A DNA stretch of 18,762 nt from JBARRO01 sp049644265 (GCA_049644265.1 JBARRO010000025.1:1-18762), one strand, 5' to 3'; counted from the first letter of the stretch, positions 8,063-15,512 are shown. Program-made: numbers and translations. Notes: generated by a model from the sequence alone, not told the origin.

Positions 8063-8254
8063 CTTTCGTGGTTGATGAACACGAATGACACGCCTGCGTG
8101 CCGGAGCGATTTCTAGGAAGTTGATTGCGTGCAATCACTTCGGCGCGTAGGCACGAATTGATCGAATAACACGAATGGAAGAATGAGGGGGAAAAACTCC
8201 ATAATCTCTTTCGTTGTATTCGCGGCATTCGTGCCATTCGTGTGATTCGTGATT
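8063..8254. repeat. CACGAAT/ATTCGTG inverted repeat array with inserted palindrome
   Basis: The stretch between the permease and paaA is 293 nt without a gene. Its left arm has CGAAT cores at 8082, (8091 plus 8156), 8163 and 8172. Its right arm has TTTCG or ATTCG at 8209, 8218, 8227, 8236 and 8245, an exact 9-nt period over five units. The arms are inverted relative to each other around a spacer of about 30 nt. A TTCGTGG motif at 8065 may be a further, oppositely oriented unit. The left arm is interrupted by a separate palindrome (8093-8151). Confidence 0.8.
8093..8151. mobile_element. 59-bp palindromic insertion flanked by CACG
   Basis: Arms at 8092-8111 and 8133-8152 match in 16 of 20 positions after reverse complementation; all four differences are transitions, and three would pair as G-U in the + strand RNA. 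CACG occurs directly on each side (8089-8092 and 8152-8155), as a 4-bp target duplication would. Removing the insert plus one CACG restores consecutive CGAAT cores at an exact 9-nt spacing in the surrounding array. A related palindrome lies at 2920-2973. No protein is encoded, so movement would need factors from elsewhere. Confidence 0.7.
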
Positions 8255-8260
8255 CCCGAT

Positions 8261-8291
8261 TTTGCTTCGACCGCAAAAATCACTATATTTC
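8261..8291 (+). promoter_or_regulatory. Candidate Bacteroidetes-type promoter for paaABCD
   Basis: TTTG at 8261-8264 and TATATTTC at 8284-8291 are separated by 19 nt. This fits the -33 TTTG and -7 TAnnTTTG pattern known for the primary sigma factor of Bacteroidetes, with the last base C instead of G. Transcription would begin near 8297 and leave about 30 nt before the ATG at 8327. The promoter lies downstream of the alternative start at 8249, which supports the shorter PaaA. Confidence 0.5.
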
Positions 8292-8326
8292 CGTCAGAAT
8301 CGTTCATTTTCCAATTCAACTTCCCG

Positions 8327-9277
8327 ATGGACCAAAAAACAGACGCACAGAAGCTTGCCGATTTTGAGGAACGTGTGGGGCGGGGCGAGAAAATCGAGCC
8401 GGGAGACTGGATGCCGGACGACTATCGCAAGAATCTGATACGCATGATCGGCCAGCATGCGCACAGCGAAATCGTGGGTCAGTTGCCGGAAGGGAACTGG
8501 ATTCCGTATGCGCCGGGGTTCAGACGGAAGCTCACGCTGATCGCAAAAGTCCAGGACGAGGCGGGTCATGGGCAGTTGCTCTATCGGGCTGCGGAAACGC
8601 TCGGAAAATCACGCGAGCTGATGATGGAAGAATTAATCAGCGGCAAGGCAAAGTACGCCAACGTGTTCAACTATCCGACGCCAACCTGGGCAGATGTCGG
8701 AGTGATCGGCTGGCTCGTGGACACATCGGCGGTGGTGAATCAAACCATGCTTGCCCAATCGTCGTACGGACCGTACGCACGAGCGATGAAACGAATATGC
8801 TACGAGGAATCATTTCACATCAAGCAGGGATATGACATCGTCGTTGCCCTGGCAAAAGGGAACGCCGCGCAGAAATCCATGGCCCAGGATGCGGTCAACC
8901 GGTGGTGGTATCCGACGCTCATGATGTCCGGGCCGCCGGACACGATGTCCACCCACACGCAGCAGGCGATGCGCTGGCGAATCAAGACCAAGACGAACGA
9001 GCAGGTCCGTCAGGAGTTTATCGACCTCATCGTCCCGCAGATCCGGGCCCTTGGTTTTGATATTCCCGATAAGGATTGTGTCTATGATGAAAAGACGGGG
9101 CACTATCGGTACACGCAGCCGGACTGGGAAGAACTGAAGCGGGTTGTCAACGGCGACGGACCCTGCAACAAGGAACGACTTCAGGTTCGTCGCACCGCGC
9201 ACGAGGAAGGACGATGGGTTCGTGAGGCGCTCGCCGAGAAATCGCTGAAACTGCAAGCAGCCGGAAGGCCTGCCTGA
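8327..9277 (+). CDS. paaA: Phenylacetyl-CoA epoxidase catalytic subunit PaaA
   Basis: A 316-aa ferritin-like diiron protein, the catalytic subunit of the PaaABC(E) complex that epoxidises the ring of phenylacetyl-CoA in the cytoplasm. Two EXXH-type iron-binding motifs are visible: DEAGH at 77-81 within KVQDEAGHG, and EESFH at 160-164 within CYEESFHIKQGYD. Length and motif order match the family. The ATG at 8327 is preferred over an upstream in-frame ATG at 8249 because the extra 26 residues come from the repeat array and promoter region and do not resemble PaaA. It heads a tightly packed operon: its TGA overlaps the ATG of paaB by one base. Confidence 0.95.
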   Translation: MDQKTDAQKLADFEERVGRGEKIEPGDWMPDDYRKNLIRMIGQHAHSEIVGQLPEGNWIPYAPGFRRKLTLIAKVQDEAGHGQLLYRAAETLGKSRELMMEELISGKAKYANVFNYPTPTWADVGVIGWLVDTSAVVNQTMLAQSSYGPYARAMKRICYEESFHIKQGYDIVVALAKGNAAQKSMAQDAVNRWWYPTLMMSGPPDTMSTHTQQAMRWRIKTKTNEQVRQEFIDLIVPQIRALGFDIPDKDCVYDEKTGHYRYTQPDWEELKRVVNGDGPCNKERLQVRRTAHEEGRWVREALAEKSLKLQAAGRPA

Positions 9278-9546
9278 TGGACACTCAATGGGAGACATAC
9301 GAGGTGTTTCATCAATCGAAACGCGGTGATCCGCATGAATACGTTGGCTCTGTCCACGCGCCGGACCCGCAAATGGCTCTTCAGCTTGCGAGAGATCAGT
9401 TCGCCCGACGATTGAAGTGCTCGAGCTTGTGGGTTGTCCGGACCAGGGACATCACGGCCACCGACTACAGCGACGACACCTTCTTTGTGCACTCTACCGA
9501 CAAGAGTTACCGCGACCCCAAGGCATTTGACGCTCCCGACCGATGA
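9277..9546 (+). CDS. paaB: Phenylacetyl-CoA epoxidase subunit PaaB
   Basis: An 89-aa protein of the PaaB family, a small non-catalytic subunit of the epoxidase thought to bridge PaaA-PaaC heterodimers. Recognisable segments are WETYEVFHQSKRGDPHEYVGSVHAPD near the start, with ALQLARDQFARR and LWVVRTRDI following. Length is near the usual 90-95 residues. Its start overlaps paaA (TGATG) and its stop overlaps paaC (ATGA), so translation is probably coupled across all three genes. Confidence 0.93.
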   Translation: MDTQWETYEVFHQSKRGDPHEYVGSVHAPDPQMALQLARDQFARRLKCSSLWVVRTRDITATDYSDDTFFVHSTDKSYRDPKAFDAPDR

Positions 9547-10343
9547 GTGCTGTCTCCGCAAGGGATCCTTCTGACGCCCCTCTTGTAACACTGCTGCTTG
9601 CGCTGGCCGACGACGAGTTTGTGCTTGGCCACCGCGATTCGGAATGGACCGGCCATTCCCCGATCCTCGAAGAGGACATTGCATTTTCCAACATCGCGCA
9701 GGATGAGATCGGGCATTCGCTCATCTGGTTTTCGCTTCTGGAAGTCTTAACAGGAAGAAATCCTGATTCAATGGGATTTGAGCGGCAATGGGGGGACTTC
9801 ACCTGTGCCCGATTCGTCACGTATCTGAAAGGGGATTTTGCATACGCGGTCGTTCGGCAATATCTCTTCGATGCAGCTGAGCGGGTCCGCCTTGCCGGCC
9901 TGGCGACCAGTTCCTACAAACCAATAAAGGAAGCGGCAGAGAAGATTCTGAAGGAAGAGGCGTATCATCTCATCCACACGCAGGGTCTCGTGGAACGCCT
10001 CGGCGACGCTACGGAAGAAAGTCATCGACGGATGCAGCAGGCGGTCGATGCCGCGTTTCCCCAGGCCCTTGGGATGTTTGAAGAGCTCGCTCAGGAGAAA
10101 GAACTTGTCAATTCAGGCGTCATGATCTCGAACAGTCAAGTCCGGGAACAATGGCTGGAAAGCGTTCTTCCGGTTCTGACATCCGCGTCTCTGAAAGCAC
10201 CGGTCGAGGGTGCCGACGGCAACCGGATTCTTCGCTGCAAACCTGAATACGGCGGAAGGACGGGGAACCACACGGAACACCTGAAACAGCTTGTGAAGGA
10301 TCTGCAGGCAGTGTATCATCTTGCGCCGGGTGGAACATGGTGA
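9543..10343 (+). CDS. paaC: Phenylacetyl-CoA epoxidase structural subunit PaaC
   Basis: A 266-aa ferritin-fold protein, the structural partner of PaaA. It keeps DEIGH at 54-58 (within AQDEIGHSLIW) and a later EEAYH segment, as PaaC proteins do. In characterised PaaC the diiron centre is absent or non-catalytic. The paaB stop overlaps its start by 4 nt and its own stop overlaps the start of paaD by 7 nt, consistent with a single operon and fixed subunit ratios. Confidence 0.93.
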   Translation: MSAVSARDPSDAPLVTLLLALADDEFVLGHRDSEWTGHSPILEEDIAFSNIAQDEIGHSLIWFSLLEVLTGRNPDSMGFERQWGDFTCARFVTYLKGDFAYAVVRQYLFDAAERVRLAGLATSSYKPIKEAAEKILKEEAYHLIHTQGLVERLGDATEESHRRMQQAVDAAFPQALGMFEELAQEKELVNSGVMISNSQVREQWLESVLPVLTSASLKAPVEGADGNRILRCKPEYGGRTGNHTEHLKQLVKDLQAVYHLAPGGTW

Positions 10344-10822
10344 ATAACGTGCATTCGATCGAAGAGGTGTGGGAGGCACTCGGCGAAGTTTCGGACCCGG
10401 AGATTCCCGTGCTTTCCGTTCTCGACATGAAGATCGTCCGGAACGTGACGCTCGATGGCGGTACTGTCAGCGTGGAAATCACGCCCACGTTTGCGGGATG
10501 TCCCGCGATGGACCAGATCCAGGCCGACATCCGCGCGAAGCTCCTTGAGAAGGGATTCACGTCTGTCCAGGTAAAGAAGAACCTCAGCGGCGCGTGGTCG
10601 TCCGATATGCTCGACCCGGTTGCGCGCGAGAAACTTCGCACGTTCGGAATTGCGCCCCCTGCACCGGTTCATGTCGACCTCTCGAGTGCGCTCGCGGTCC
10701 TCTGCCCGCACTGCAACTCCGACCGGACGCACATCGAAAGTCCGTTCGGTCCCACACTCTGCAGACAGATTTTCTACTGCGACTCCTGCCGTCAATCGTT
10801 TGAACGGTTTAAAACTCTTTAG
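10337..10822 (+). CDS. paaD: PaaD, MIP18/DUF59-type maturation factor of the epoxidase
   Basis: A 161-aa protein. Residues about 8-85 form a DUF59/MIP18 domain (EVSDPEIPVLSVLDM, with TFAGCPAMD and C55), the family that assists iron-sulfur cluster or metal insertion. The C-terminal part has a Cys cluster, C123-x2-C126, C142, C148-x2-C151, likely binding zinc or a cluster. PaaD is required for epoxidase activity and is thought to help assemble the metal centres of PaaE or PaaA. The start (ATGGTG) lies inside the paaC end. No paaE reductase follows; the nuclease-carrying repeat starts 10 nt after the stop. Confidence 0.93.
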   Translation: MVNNVHSIEEVWEALGEVSDPEIPVLSVLDMKIVRNVTLDGGTVSVEITPTFAGCPAMDQIQADIRAKLLEKGFTSVQVKKNLSGAWSSDMLDPVAREKLRTFGIAPPAPVHVDLSSALAVLCPHCNSDRTHIESPFGPTLCRQIFYCDSCRQSFERFKTL

Positions 10823-10831
10823 AAACATGCC

Positions 10832-11316
10832 CGCGGAACACGCGAAACACACGGAATAGTAAAACCTATCTACAGAGGGGGAAAGCATGTCGGGTCTAAT
10901 ACTGGCAAAAGAGAGCTATTCGATCCTGGGAGCTTGCTTCAAAGTGTATGAACATATGGGGTGCGGGTTTCTGGAATCGATCTATCAGGAATGTCTCGAA
11001 ATTGAACTTCTCACTCAAAGCATCCCTCTTAGGTCCCAGGCCGAGCTCCAACTGCACTATTTTGATCATGAGCTGCGACAAAGATTCAGGCCTGATTTAC
11101 TCTGCTATGTCAAGGTCATTGTCGAACTGAAAGCGGCTTCGAATCTCGTCAATGAACACCGGGCGCAAATTCTCAACTACTTGAACATCACGCGATTTCA
11201 GCTTGGCCTCTTAGTGAACTTTGGCCATTATCCGAAACTGGAGTTCGAACGATTCGTGCTGACATCGAGCCATTCTTCAATCTAACTCTTTTTCCGCGTG
11301 TTCTGTGTGTTCCGTG
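10832..11316. mobile_element. Inverted-repeat unit carrying a GxxExxY gene
   Basis: The left arm at 10832-10856 and right arm at 11292-11316 match in 20 of 25 positions after reverse complementation. Cores recur every 9 nt in each arm: CGGAA, CGAAA, CGGAA at 10834, 10843 and 10852, and TTCCG, TTCTG, TTCCG at 11292, 11301 and 11310. A single gene fills the space between them. The unit sits exactly between paaD (stop 10 nt before) and the Sua5 gene (start 6 nt after). Other arrays in the window have the same periodic arms but only a short spacer. Whether the unit moves is inference. Confidence 0.6.
10887..11285 (+). CDS. GxxExxY protein (PDDEXK_3-type nuclease-like)
   Basis: A 132-aa protein of the GxxExxY family (Pfam PDDEXK_3). 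The name-giving motif is GFLESIY in GAGFLESIYQ-like context near residue 30, followed by EIELLTQSIPLRSQ, a D in FRPDLL near 72 and VELKA near 80. The D...ELK pair is the expected PD-(D/E)XK catalytic core; a late QILNYL segment also fits the family. Function is unknown; a DNA nuclease role is inferred from the fold. A strong Shine-Dalgarno sequence (AGAGGGG, 6 nt before the ATG) distinguishes it from most neighbours. It lies alone within a 9-nt periodic inverted repeat and has no functional tie to paa or Sua5. Confidence 0.85.
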   Translation: MSGLILAKESYSILGACFKVYEHMGCGFLESIYQECLEIELLTQSIPLRSQAELQLHYFDHELRQRFRPDLLCYVKVIVELKAASNLVNEHRAQILNYLNITRFQLGLLVNFGHYPKLEFERFVLTSSHSSI

Positions 11317-11321
11317 GTCAC

Positions 11322-12323
11322 ATGATGCAGACCGATATCATCCCCGTCGACTCGTCAAATCCGGACCCATCAATTATTGGTTCAGCCGTCGCGGTGCTTC
11401 GTGGTGGAGGACTCGTCGCGTTTCCGACGGAAACAGTCTATGGTCTTGGGGCGGATGCGTTCAACGTTGAGGCGGTGAAGAAGGTGTTTCTTGCCAAAGG
11501 CCGCCCTGCTGATAATCCTCTCATTATTCATATCGCGTTGTTGGAAATGCTCGGTTCAATCACCGAACGCGTTCCTCCAATTGCATCGAGGCTGGCTGAA
11601 GCATTCTGGCCCGGTCCGTTGACGCTTGTGCTTTATGCTCTCCCTGGTGTGCCTGGAATTGTTACGGCCAATCTCCAAACGGCGGCCGTAAGGTTTCCCA
11701 ATCATCCGGTTGCGCTCGCTATGATTAAGGAGTTCGGTCGCGGGATTGTTGCGCCGAGTGCAAACCTTTCGGGGCGACCGAGCCCAACGACTGCCAAACA
11801 CGTCAAGGATGACTTGAACGGGAAAATTGATATGATCCTTGACGCAGGTCCGAGTCTGATCGGAGTCGAATCGACCGTCCTTGACATTACCGTTGATCCA
11901 CCCGTGATTCTTCGCGAGGGAGGACTTGTGCGAGAGCAGATTGAGGGCGTTATAGGCCGCGTCGCCACGACTGAAGAACATGAGATCTTGCGTCGCTCTC
12001 CCGGTACCCGGTACCGGCATTATGCGCCGAAGGCGCGGGTGATTCTGATCCCTTCGGGAAACAAGGAAGAATTTCTTGATCGTATCAAGAAATCCGAAAC
12101 TCAGGGAAAGATTGTCGGTTCGATTGTACACTCTGTGGCACTGCAAACGAAGAAGCGACAAATCAGGTTAAGTGGCGACCCTACTCTCTACGCAAAAGAA
12201 TTCTTCAGTGCGTTACGAGCGATGGATGAACAGGGTGTCGAGGTTCTGTTGGTGGAGGGCGTTGCGGAAGAGGGTATTGGTGCCGCGGTTATGGAACGGC
12301 TCAGGAAGGCGGCGGGGGATTGA
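11322..12323 (+). CDS. L-threonylcarbamoyladenylate synthase (Sua5/TsaC family, long form)
   Basis: A 333-aa cytoplasmic enzyme that makes threonylcarbamoyl-AMP from threonine, bicarbonate and ATP for the t6A37 modification of ANN-decoding tRNAs. The YrdC domain spans about 20-205: PTETVYGLG (35-43), KGRPADNPL (59-67) and APSANLSGRPSPT. The Sua5-specific linker SPGTRYRHYAPKA follows, then a C-terminal Sua5 domain to about 330, so this is Sua5 rather than the short TsaC. A GTG at 11298 would start inside the repeat arm, so ATG at 11322 (or 11325) is preferred; no Shine-Dalgarno is visible. Partners TsaB/D/E are not in the window. Confidence 0.93.
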   Translation: MMQTDIIPVDSSNPDPSIIGSAVAVLRGGGLVAFPTETVYGLGADAFNVEAVKKVFLAKGRPADNPLIIHIALLEMLGSITERVPPIASRLAEAFWPGPLTLVLYALPGVPGIVTANLQTAAVRFPNHPVALAMIKEFGRGIVAPSANLSGRPSPTTAKHVKDDLNGKIDMILDAGPSLIGVESTVLDITVDPPVILREGGLVREQIEGVIGRVATTEEHEILRRSPGTRYRHYAPKARVILIPSGNKEEFLDRIKKSETQGKIVGSIVHSVALQTKKRQIRLSGDPTLYAKEFFSALRAMDEQGVEVLLVEGVAEEGIGAAVMERLRKAAGD

Positions 12324-12411
12324 GTCAACAAGCCGATCGGCCGGGAATTTGTTGCTGGTCTTTTGAAGTTTTTCACGTATATTGACTCCTGTATCCCTTC
12401 AGATAATCAGA

Positions 12412-13134
12412 ATGGCGCACCAACACTTCGGACAACTTGAAATTCTCGAAACATTTGCCCGCCTCGACCTGCAACGGGCGCAGCGAACGGGAATTCCCGA
12501 GGCCGTGTTTGCCGAAGGAAAGAATCCCGAACAGGTAATCGGGATGCTCCGGGGGTTTACAGAAAAAAATGGCATCGGACTGGCGACCAGGGTCAGTACC
12601 TCCTGCGCCGCCGCGGTGCAGGACTCGCTCGGTTCCGAATTCGTCGTTTCCTACAATCAGACCGGAAGAACCATTGTCACCCGCAATCCGAAGTACGAAC
12701 CGAAATCCACAGGCGGAAAAATCGCGATCCTTGCCGCAGGCACGGCCGATCTCCCGGTCGCCGAAGAAGCAAAGGTGACAGCCGAGGTTATGGGCTGTGA
12801 AACGTTTACATTTTACGACGTCGGCGTCGCCGGCATTCATCGCCTGATGAAACCCGTCGAGACGATTCTCGAGAAGGAAGTCGCCGCGGTGGTCGTTGTG
12901 GCCGGCATGGAGGGGGCTCTCGCATCAGTTGTCAAAGGCGTCATCCCGGTACCGGTCATCGGAGTTCCCACGAGCAACGGATACGGTTACGGAGGGAAGG
13001 GGGAAGCAGCCCTGATGTCCATGCTTCAATCGTGCTCACCCGGGTTGACTGTCATGAATATTGATAATGGTTTCGGCGCCGGCGCCACTGCCGCCTTGAT
13101 TGCAAACCTGGTCGTTCTGGCTGGAAAAAAATAA
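12412..13134 (+). CDS. larB: LarB, pyridinium-3,5-biscarboxylic acid mononucleotide synthase
   Basis: A 240-aa member of the LarB family, which carboxylates and hydrolyses nicotinic acid adenine dinucleotide in the first step of nickel-pincer cofactor synthesis. The C-terminal half has the PurE-like fold: GKIAILAAGTADLPVAEEA, then AGMEGALASVV with the catalytic-type Glu, VIGVPTSNGYG and MLQSCSPGL, where C208 aligns with the Cys that forms the covalent NAD-type adduct in studied LarB. NIDNGFGAGATAA is also typical. ATG 12412 is chosen over TTG 12382. A weak promoter-like TATATTG lies at 12378. LarC, LarE and LarA are not in the window. PurE, its structural relative, is the next gene. Confidence 0.9.
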   Translation: MAHQHFGQLEILETFARLDLQRAQRTGIPEAVFAEGKNPEQVIGMLRGFTEKNGIGLATRVSTSCAAAVQDSLGSEFVVSYNQTGRTIVTRNPKYEPKSTGGKIAILAAGTADLPVAEEAKVTAEVMGCETFTFYDVGVAGIHRLMKPVETILEKEVAAVVVVAGMEGALASVVKGVIPVPVIGVPTSNGYGYGGKGEAALMSMLQSCSPGLTVMNIDNGFGAGATAALIANLVVLAGKK

Positions 13135-13176
13135 CTCCGCGTCTGTTTTCGGATCTCCATTCCCGCTTTCCTAAAC

Positions 13177-13674
13177 ATGAGAAAAAAAAGAGTTTCCGAC
13201 CGGCGACCGATTGTTGGCATTGTCATGGGGAGTTCCTCCGATGCCGAGACCATGGAACCCGCCCGGAAGATGCTCGGGGAGTTTGGAGTTCCCTGCGAAT
13301 TCAAGGTTGTATCTGCCCACCGCACACCCGACCACATGTTTCGCTACGCTGAAAAGGCTGCCCGACGTGGGATCGAAGTCATCATCGCCGGAGCGGGAGG
13401 CGCGGCCCATCTGCCCGGTATGCTTGCTGCCAAGACCACCCTTCCCGTGATCGGCGTTCCCGTGAAAACAAAGGCGCTGAATGGCCTGGACTCTCTGCTA
13501 TCGATTGTGCAAATGCCGACGGGAGTGCCGGTGGCGACCGTTTCCGTGAACGGCAGTGCGAATGCCGGCCTGTTGGCTCTGAGAATCCTCGGCGGGAAGT
13601 ACCCCGATATCGCGGACAAGCTGAAGAAGTACCGCGCCTCGCTCGAACAGAAAGCGCTCTCGATGAAAGTATGA
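13177..13674 (+). CDS. purE: N5-carboxyaminoimidazole ribonucleotide mutase PurE
   Basis: A 165-aa class I PurE. It converts N5-CAIR, the product of PurK, to CAIR in de novo purine synthesis in the cytoplasm. Motifs: GIVMGSSSDAETM (14-26), SAHRTPD with catalytic H48, AGAGGAAHLPGM and GVPVKTKALNGLDSLLSIVQMP. The presence of the partner PurK immediately downstream indicates the bacterial N5-CAIR mutase rather than the direct carboxylase. Its stop overlaps the start of purK by 4 nt (ATGA), so translation is coupled. It follows larB by 42 nt. Confidence 0.97.
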   Translation: MRKKRVSDRRPIVGIVMGSSSDAETMEPARKMLGEFGVPCEFKVVSAHRTPDHMFRYAEKAARRGIEVIIAGAGGAAHLPGMLAAKTTLPVIGVPVKTKALNGLDSLLSIVQMPTGVPVATVSVNGSANAGLLALRILGGKYPDIADKLKKYRASLEQKALSMKV

Positions 13675-14855
13675 CACGACCGGCGCTTCCTCCTGCAGTC
13701 ATCGGAATTATTGGCGGCGGACAGCTCGGCATGATGACGAGTCGTGAGGCCCAGCGCATGGGATTCCGAAGCATCGCATGGGACCCCGATCCGGATTGCC
13801 CGGCCGGACGGCTTGCCGACGAGATTATCACAGCGCCATTTTCCGACACGGCAGCAGCGGATTCGTTGGCTGCCAAAGCGGACGTCATCACGTATGAATT
13901 CGAGCACATCGATGTTTCCGTGGTGCGCATGCTGGAATCGCACAGGCGTGTGCGACCGGGCAGCGACATCCTCCGCGTGTCGCAGAACCGGCGAATCGAG
14001 AAGGAAGAACTTCAACGAAACGGGTTTCCGGTTGTTGCCTATGCAATCGTCGTCAACGAGCGGCAGCTGCACGATGCCATCGATCGGATCGGATTACCGG
14101 TCGTCCTCAAAACGACCAGCGCCGGCTATGATGGCAAAGGACAGGAGATTGTTTCATCCCCTGAAGAAGTCGCTGCCTTTGCGCATCGCTGGAAACCGGG
14201 CACCGAGTATGCTGTTGAGAAATTCCTTGAACTATCCTGTGAACTTTCCGTCGTTGTCGCGCGGGATGATAACGGAGGAATCTGGGACTATCCTGTTGCA
14301 CAGAATGTCCACAGGGAGAACATCCTGCACTCTTCGATTGTGCCGGCGGAAGTCGATTCCCGGATTCGGGCGGAAACAACTGCGCTGGCCCGGTCCGTTA
14401 TTGAACGATTTGCCATCGTCGGAATTCTTTGTGTCGAGATGTTCGTGACAAAAGACGGTAGAGTTCTGGTCAACGAGCTTGCACCGCGTCCGCATAACTC
14501 GGGCCATTACTCTCTGGACGGTTGTGATCTTTCGCAGTTCGAAGCGCTGGTAAGGGTGGTGACGGGACTTCCGATGCGGGAACCGAAACTTCTGAGTCCG
14601 TGCGCGATCGTCAATCTCCTTGGGAAACATCTGGAACGACTGGATGTTTCCGCGTTGCAGAAAATTCCGGGCACCAAGCTGCACCTCTACGGGAAGAAAC
14701 GGATCGAACCGCGACGGAAAATGGGGCATGTTGCTGTGCTCCGGTCAACTGCAACTGAGGTACTGGAGGGGATTCAACAAGTGGAAAAAATGATCGGCGA
14801 ATACCGAAGGAACGAGCATGCTGCTTCGGGAAAAATCATGACGAGGATGGGTTAA
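13671..14855 (+). CDS. purK: N5-carboxyaminoimidazole ribonucleotide synthase PurK
   Basis: A 394-aa ATP-grasp enzyme that makes N5-CAIR from AIR, bicarbonate and ATP, which PurE then rearranges. N-terminal GIIGGGQLGMM is the family start signature. The ATP-grasp core includes VVLKTTSAGYDGKGQ and the acidic, Asn-containing metal/ATP site VNELAPRPHNSGHYS, followed by a C-terminal domain with GKKRIEPRRKMGHV. Length is typical. It overlaps purE by 4 nt; the next gene starts one base after its stop, so larB, purE, purK and the zinc-ribbon gene may share a transcript. Confidence 0.97.
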   Translation: MTRPALPPAVIGIIGGGQLGMMTSREAQRMGFRSIAWDPDPDCPAGRLADEIITAPFSDTAAADSLAAKADVITYEFEHIDVSVVRMLESHRRVRPGSDILRVSQNRRIEKEELQRNGFPVVAYAIVVNERQLHDAIDRIGLPVVLKTTSAGYDGKGQEIVSSPEEVAAFAHRWKPGTEYAVEKFLELSCELSVVVARDDNGGIWDYPVAQNVHRENILHSSIVPAEVDSRIRAETTALARSVIERFAIVGILCVEMFVTKDGRVLVNELAPRPHNSGHYSLDGCDLSQFEALVRVVTGLPMREPKLLSPCAIVNLLGKHLERLDVSALQKIPGTKLHLYGKKRIEPRRKMGHVAVLRSTATEVLEGIQQVEKMIGEYRRNEHAASGKIMTRMG

Positions 14856-14856
14856 T

Positions 14857-15504
14857 ATGCAGGAGTCGACGAAACAATGTCTAACCTGCGGTTCGGGAGT
14901 CGCGGTCGAAGCCGCCTTTTGCCCCCACTGCGGATCCAGCCTTTCCGGAGAGCAGACTCCCGTCGTTGAAAAAGGACGTTCACGGTTTGGATGGGTTTTC
15001 CGTGCAGGGATTGTCCTGGTGTTCGTTGTGGGTGTGTTGTCCTTCTATCGGGACGCGTTTCGCACCTATCATCCGGTCATCGAAAAACAGCCGGACGTTC
15101 TTCAGGCAAAGAGTTATGGAAATGAGAAGATTCCCAGTTCCCCGGTCCAGGCAAGAATTGAAGGCCCCTTCCTCATTATTTCTTTGAAAGAGGTTGCAGA
15201 AAAGAGGATTGTCCGGTTTTACGACCCGACGAATCAGCAACCGGTGCCAATCCTTGCCTACATTACGCCGAGCGGAAGACTGGTGACGGCAATGAGTCTC
15301 AGCGAGAACTGTCGGTCGACGGATTTTTATCTCGAAGGCGAGAATATCCATTGCGCAAACTGCCCTTCGTATTGGAATGCCTCGAGCCTTGAAGCATACG
15401 CATGCTGCCAGAAATTTTATCCTGACCCGATTCCGAGCACGGTGCTCGGCGACGAAGTGCGAATTGAGCTCTCAAAAGTCCGGTCGTGGCAAGCGCGGTC
15501 TTGA
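14857..15504 (+). CDS. Zinc-ribbon membrane protein with DUF2318-like periplasmic domain
   Basis: A 215-aa protein. Residues 8-25 form a zinc ribbon (C8-x2-C11, C22-x2-C25). A single hydrophobic helix lies at about 46-63. Residues 105-208 resemble DUF2318 (Fe-S-containing or metal-binding membrane-associated proteins): a lone C152 where the family often has C-x2-C, then C166-x2-C169 (HCANC), C183-C184, YPDPIP and a closing EVRIELSKV strand. The first Cys pair is therefore degenerate. The ribbon should be cytoplasmic and the Cys-rich domain periplasmic. A role in metal or redox handling is inference. It starts one base after purK ends and is followed by the repeat zone. Confidence 0.65.
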   Translation: MQESTKQCLTCGSGVAVEAAFCPHCGSSLSGEQTPVVEKGRSRFGWVFRAGIVLVFVVGVLSFYRDAFRTYHPVIEKQPDVLQAKSYGNEKIPSSPVQARIEGPFLIISLKEVAEKRIVRFYDPTNQQPVPILAYITPSGRLVTAMSLSENCRSTDFYLEGENIHCANCPSYWNASSLEAYACCQKFYPDPIPSTVLGDEVRIELSKVRSWQARS

Positions 15505-15512
15505 AAAAGAAT

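Noticed and set aside
8249..8326. In-frame ATG extending PaaA by 26 residues
   Set aside because: The extension covers the end of the repeat array and the likely promoter, and its residues do not look like PaaA; ATG 8327 gives the normal length.
11298..11321. GTG start for the Sua5 gene
   Set aside because: It lies inside the right repeat arm, and the protein family begins after ATG 11322/11325.
12382..12411. TTG start for larB
   Set aside because: The added ten residues overlap the candidate promoter region and LarB similarity begins at ATG 12412.
13344..14072. Minus-strand ORF (242 aa) over purE/purK
   Set aside because: It is antisense to two clear genes and has no domain signal.
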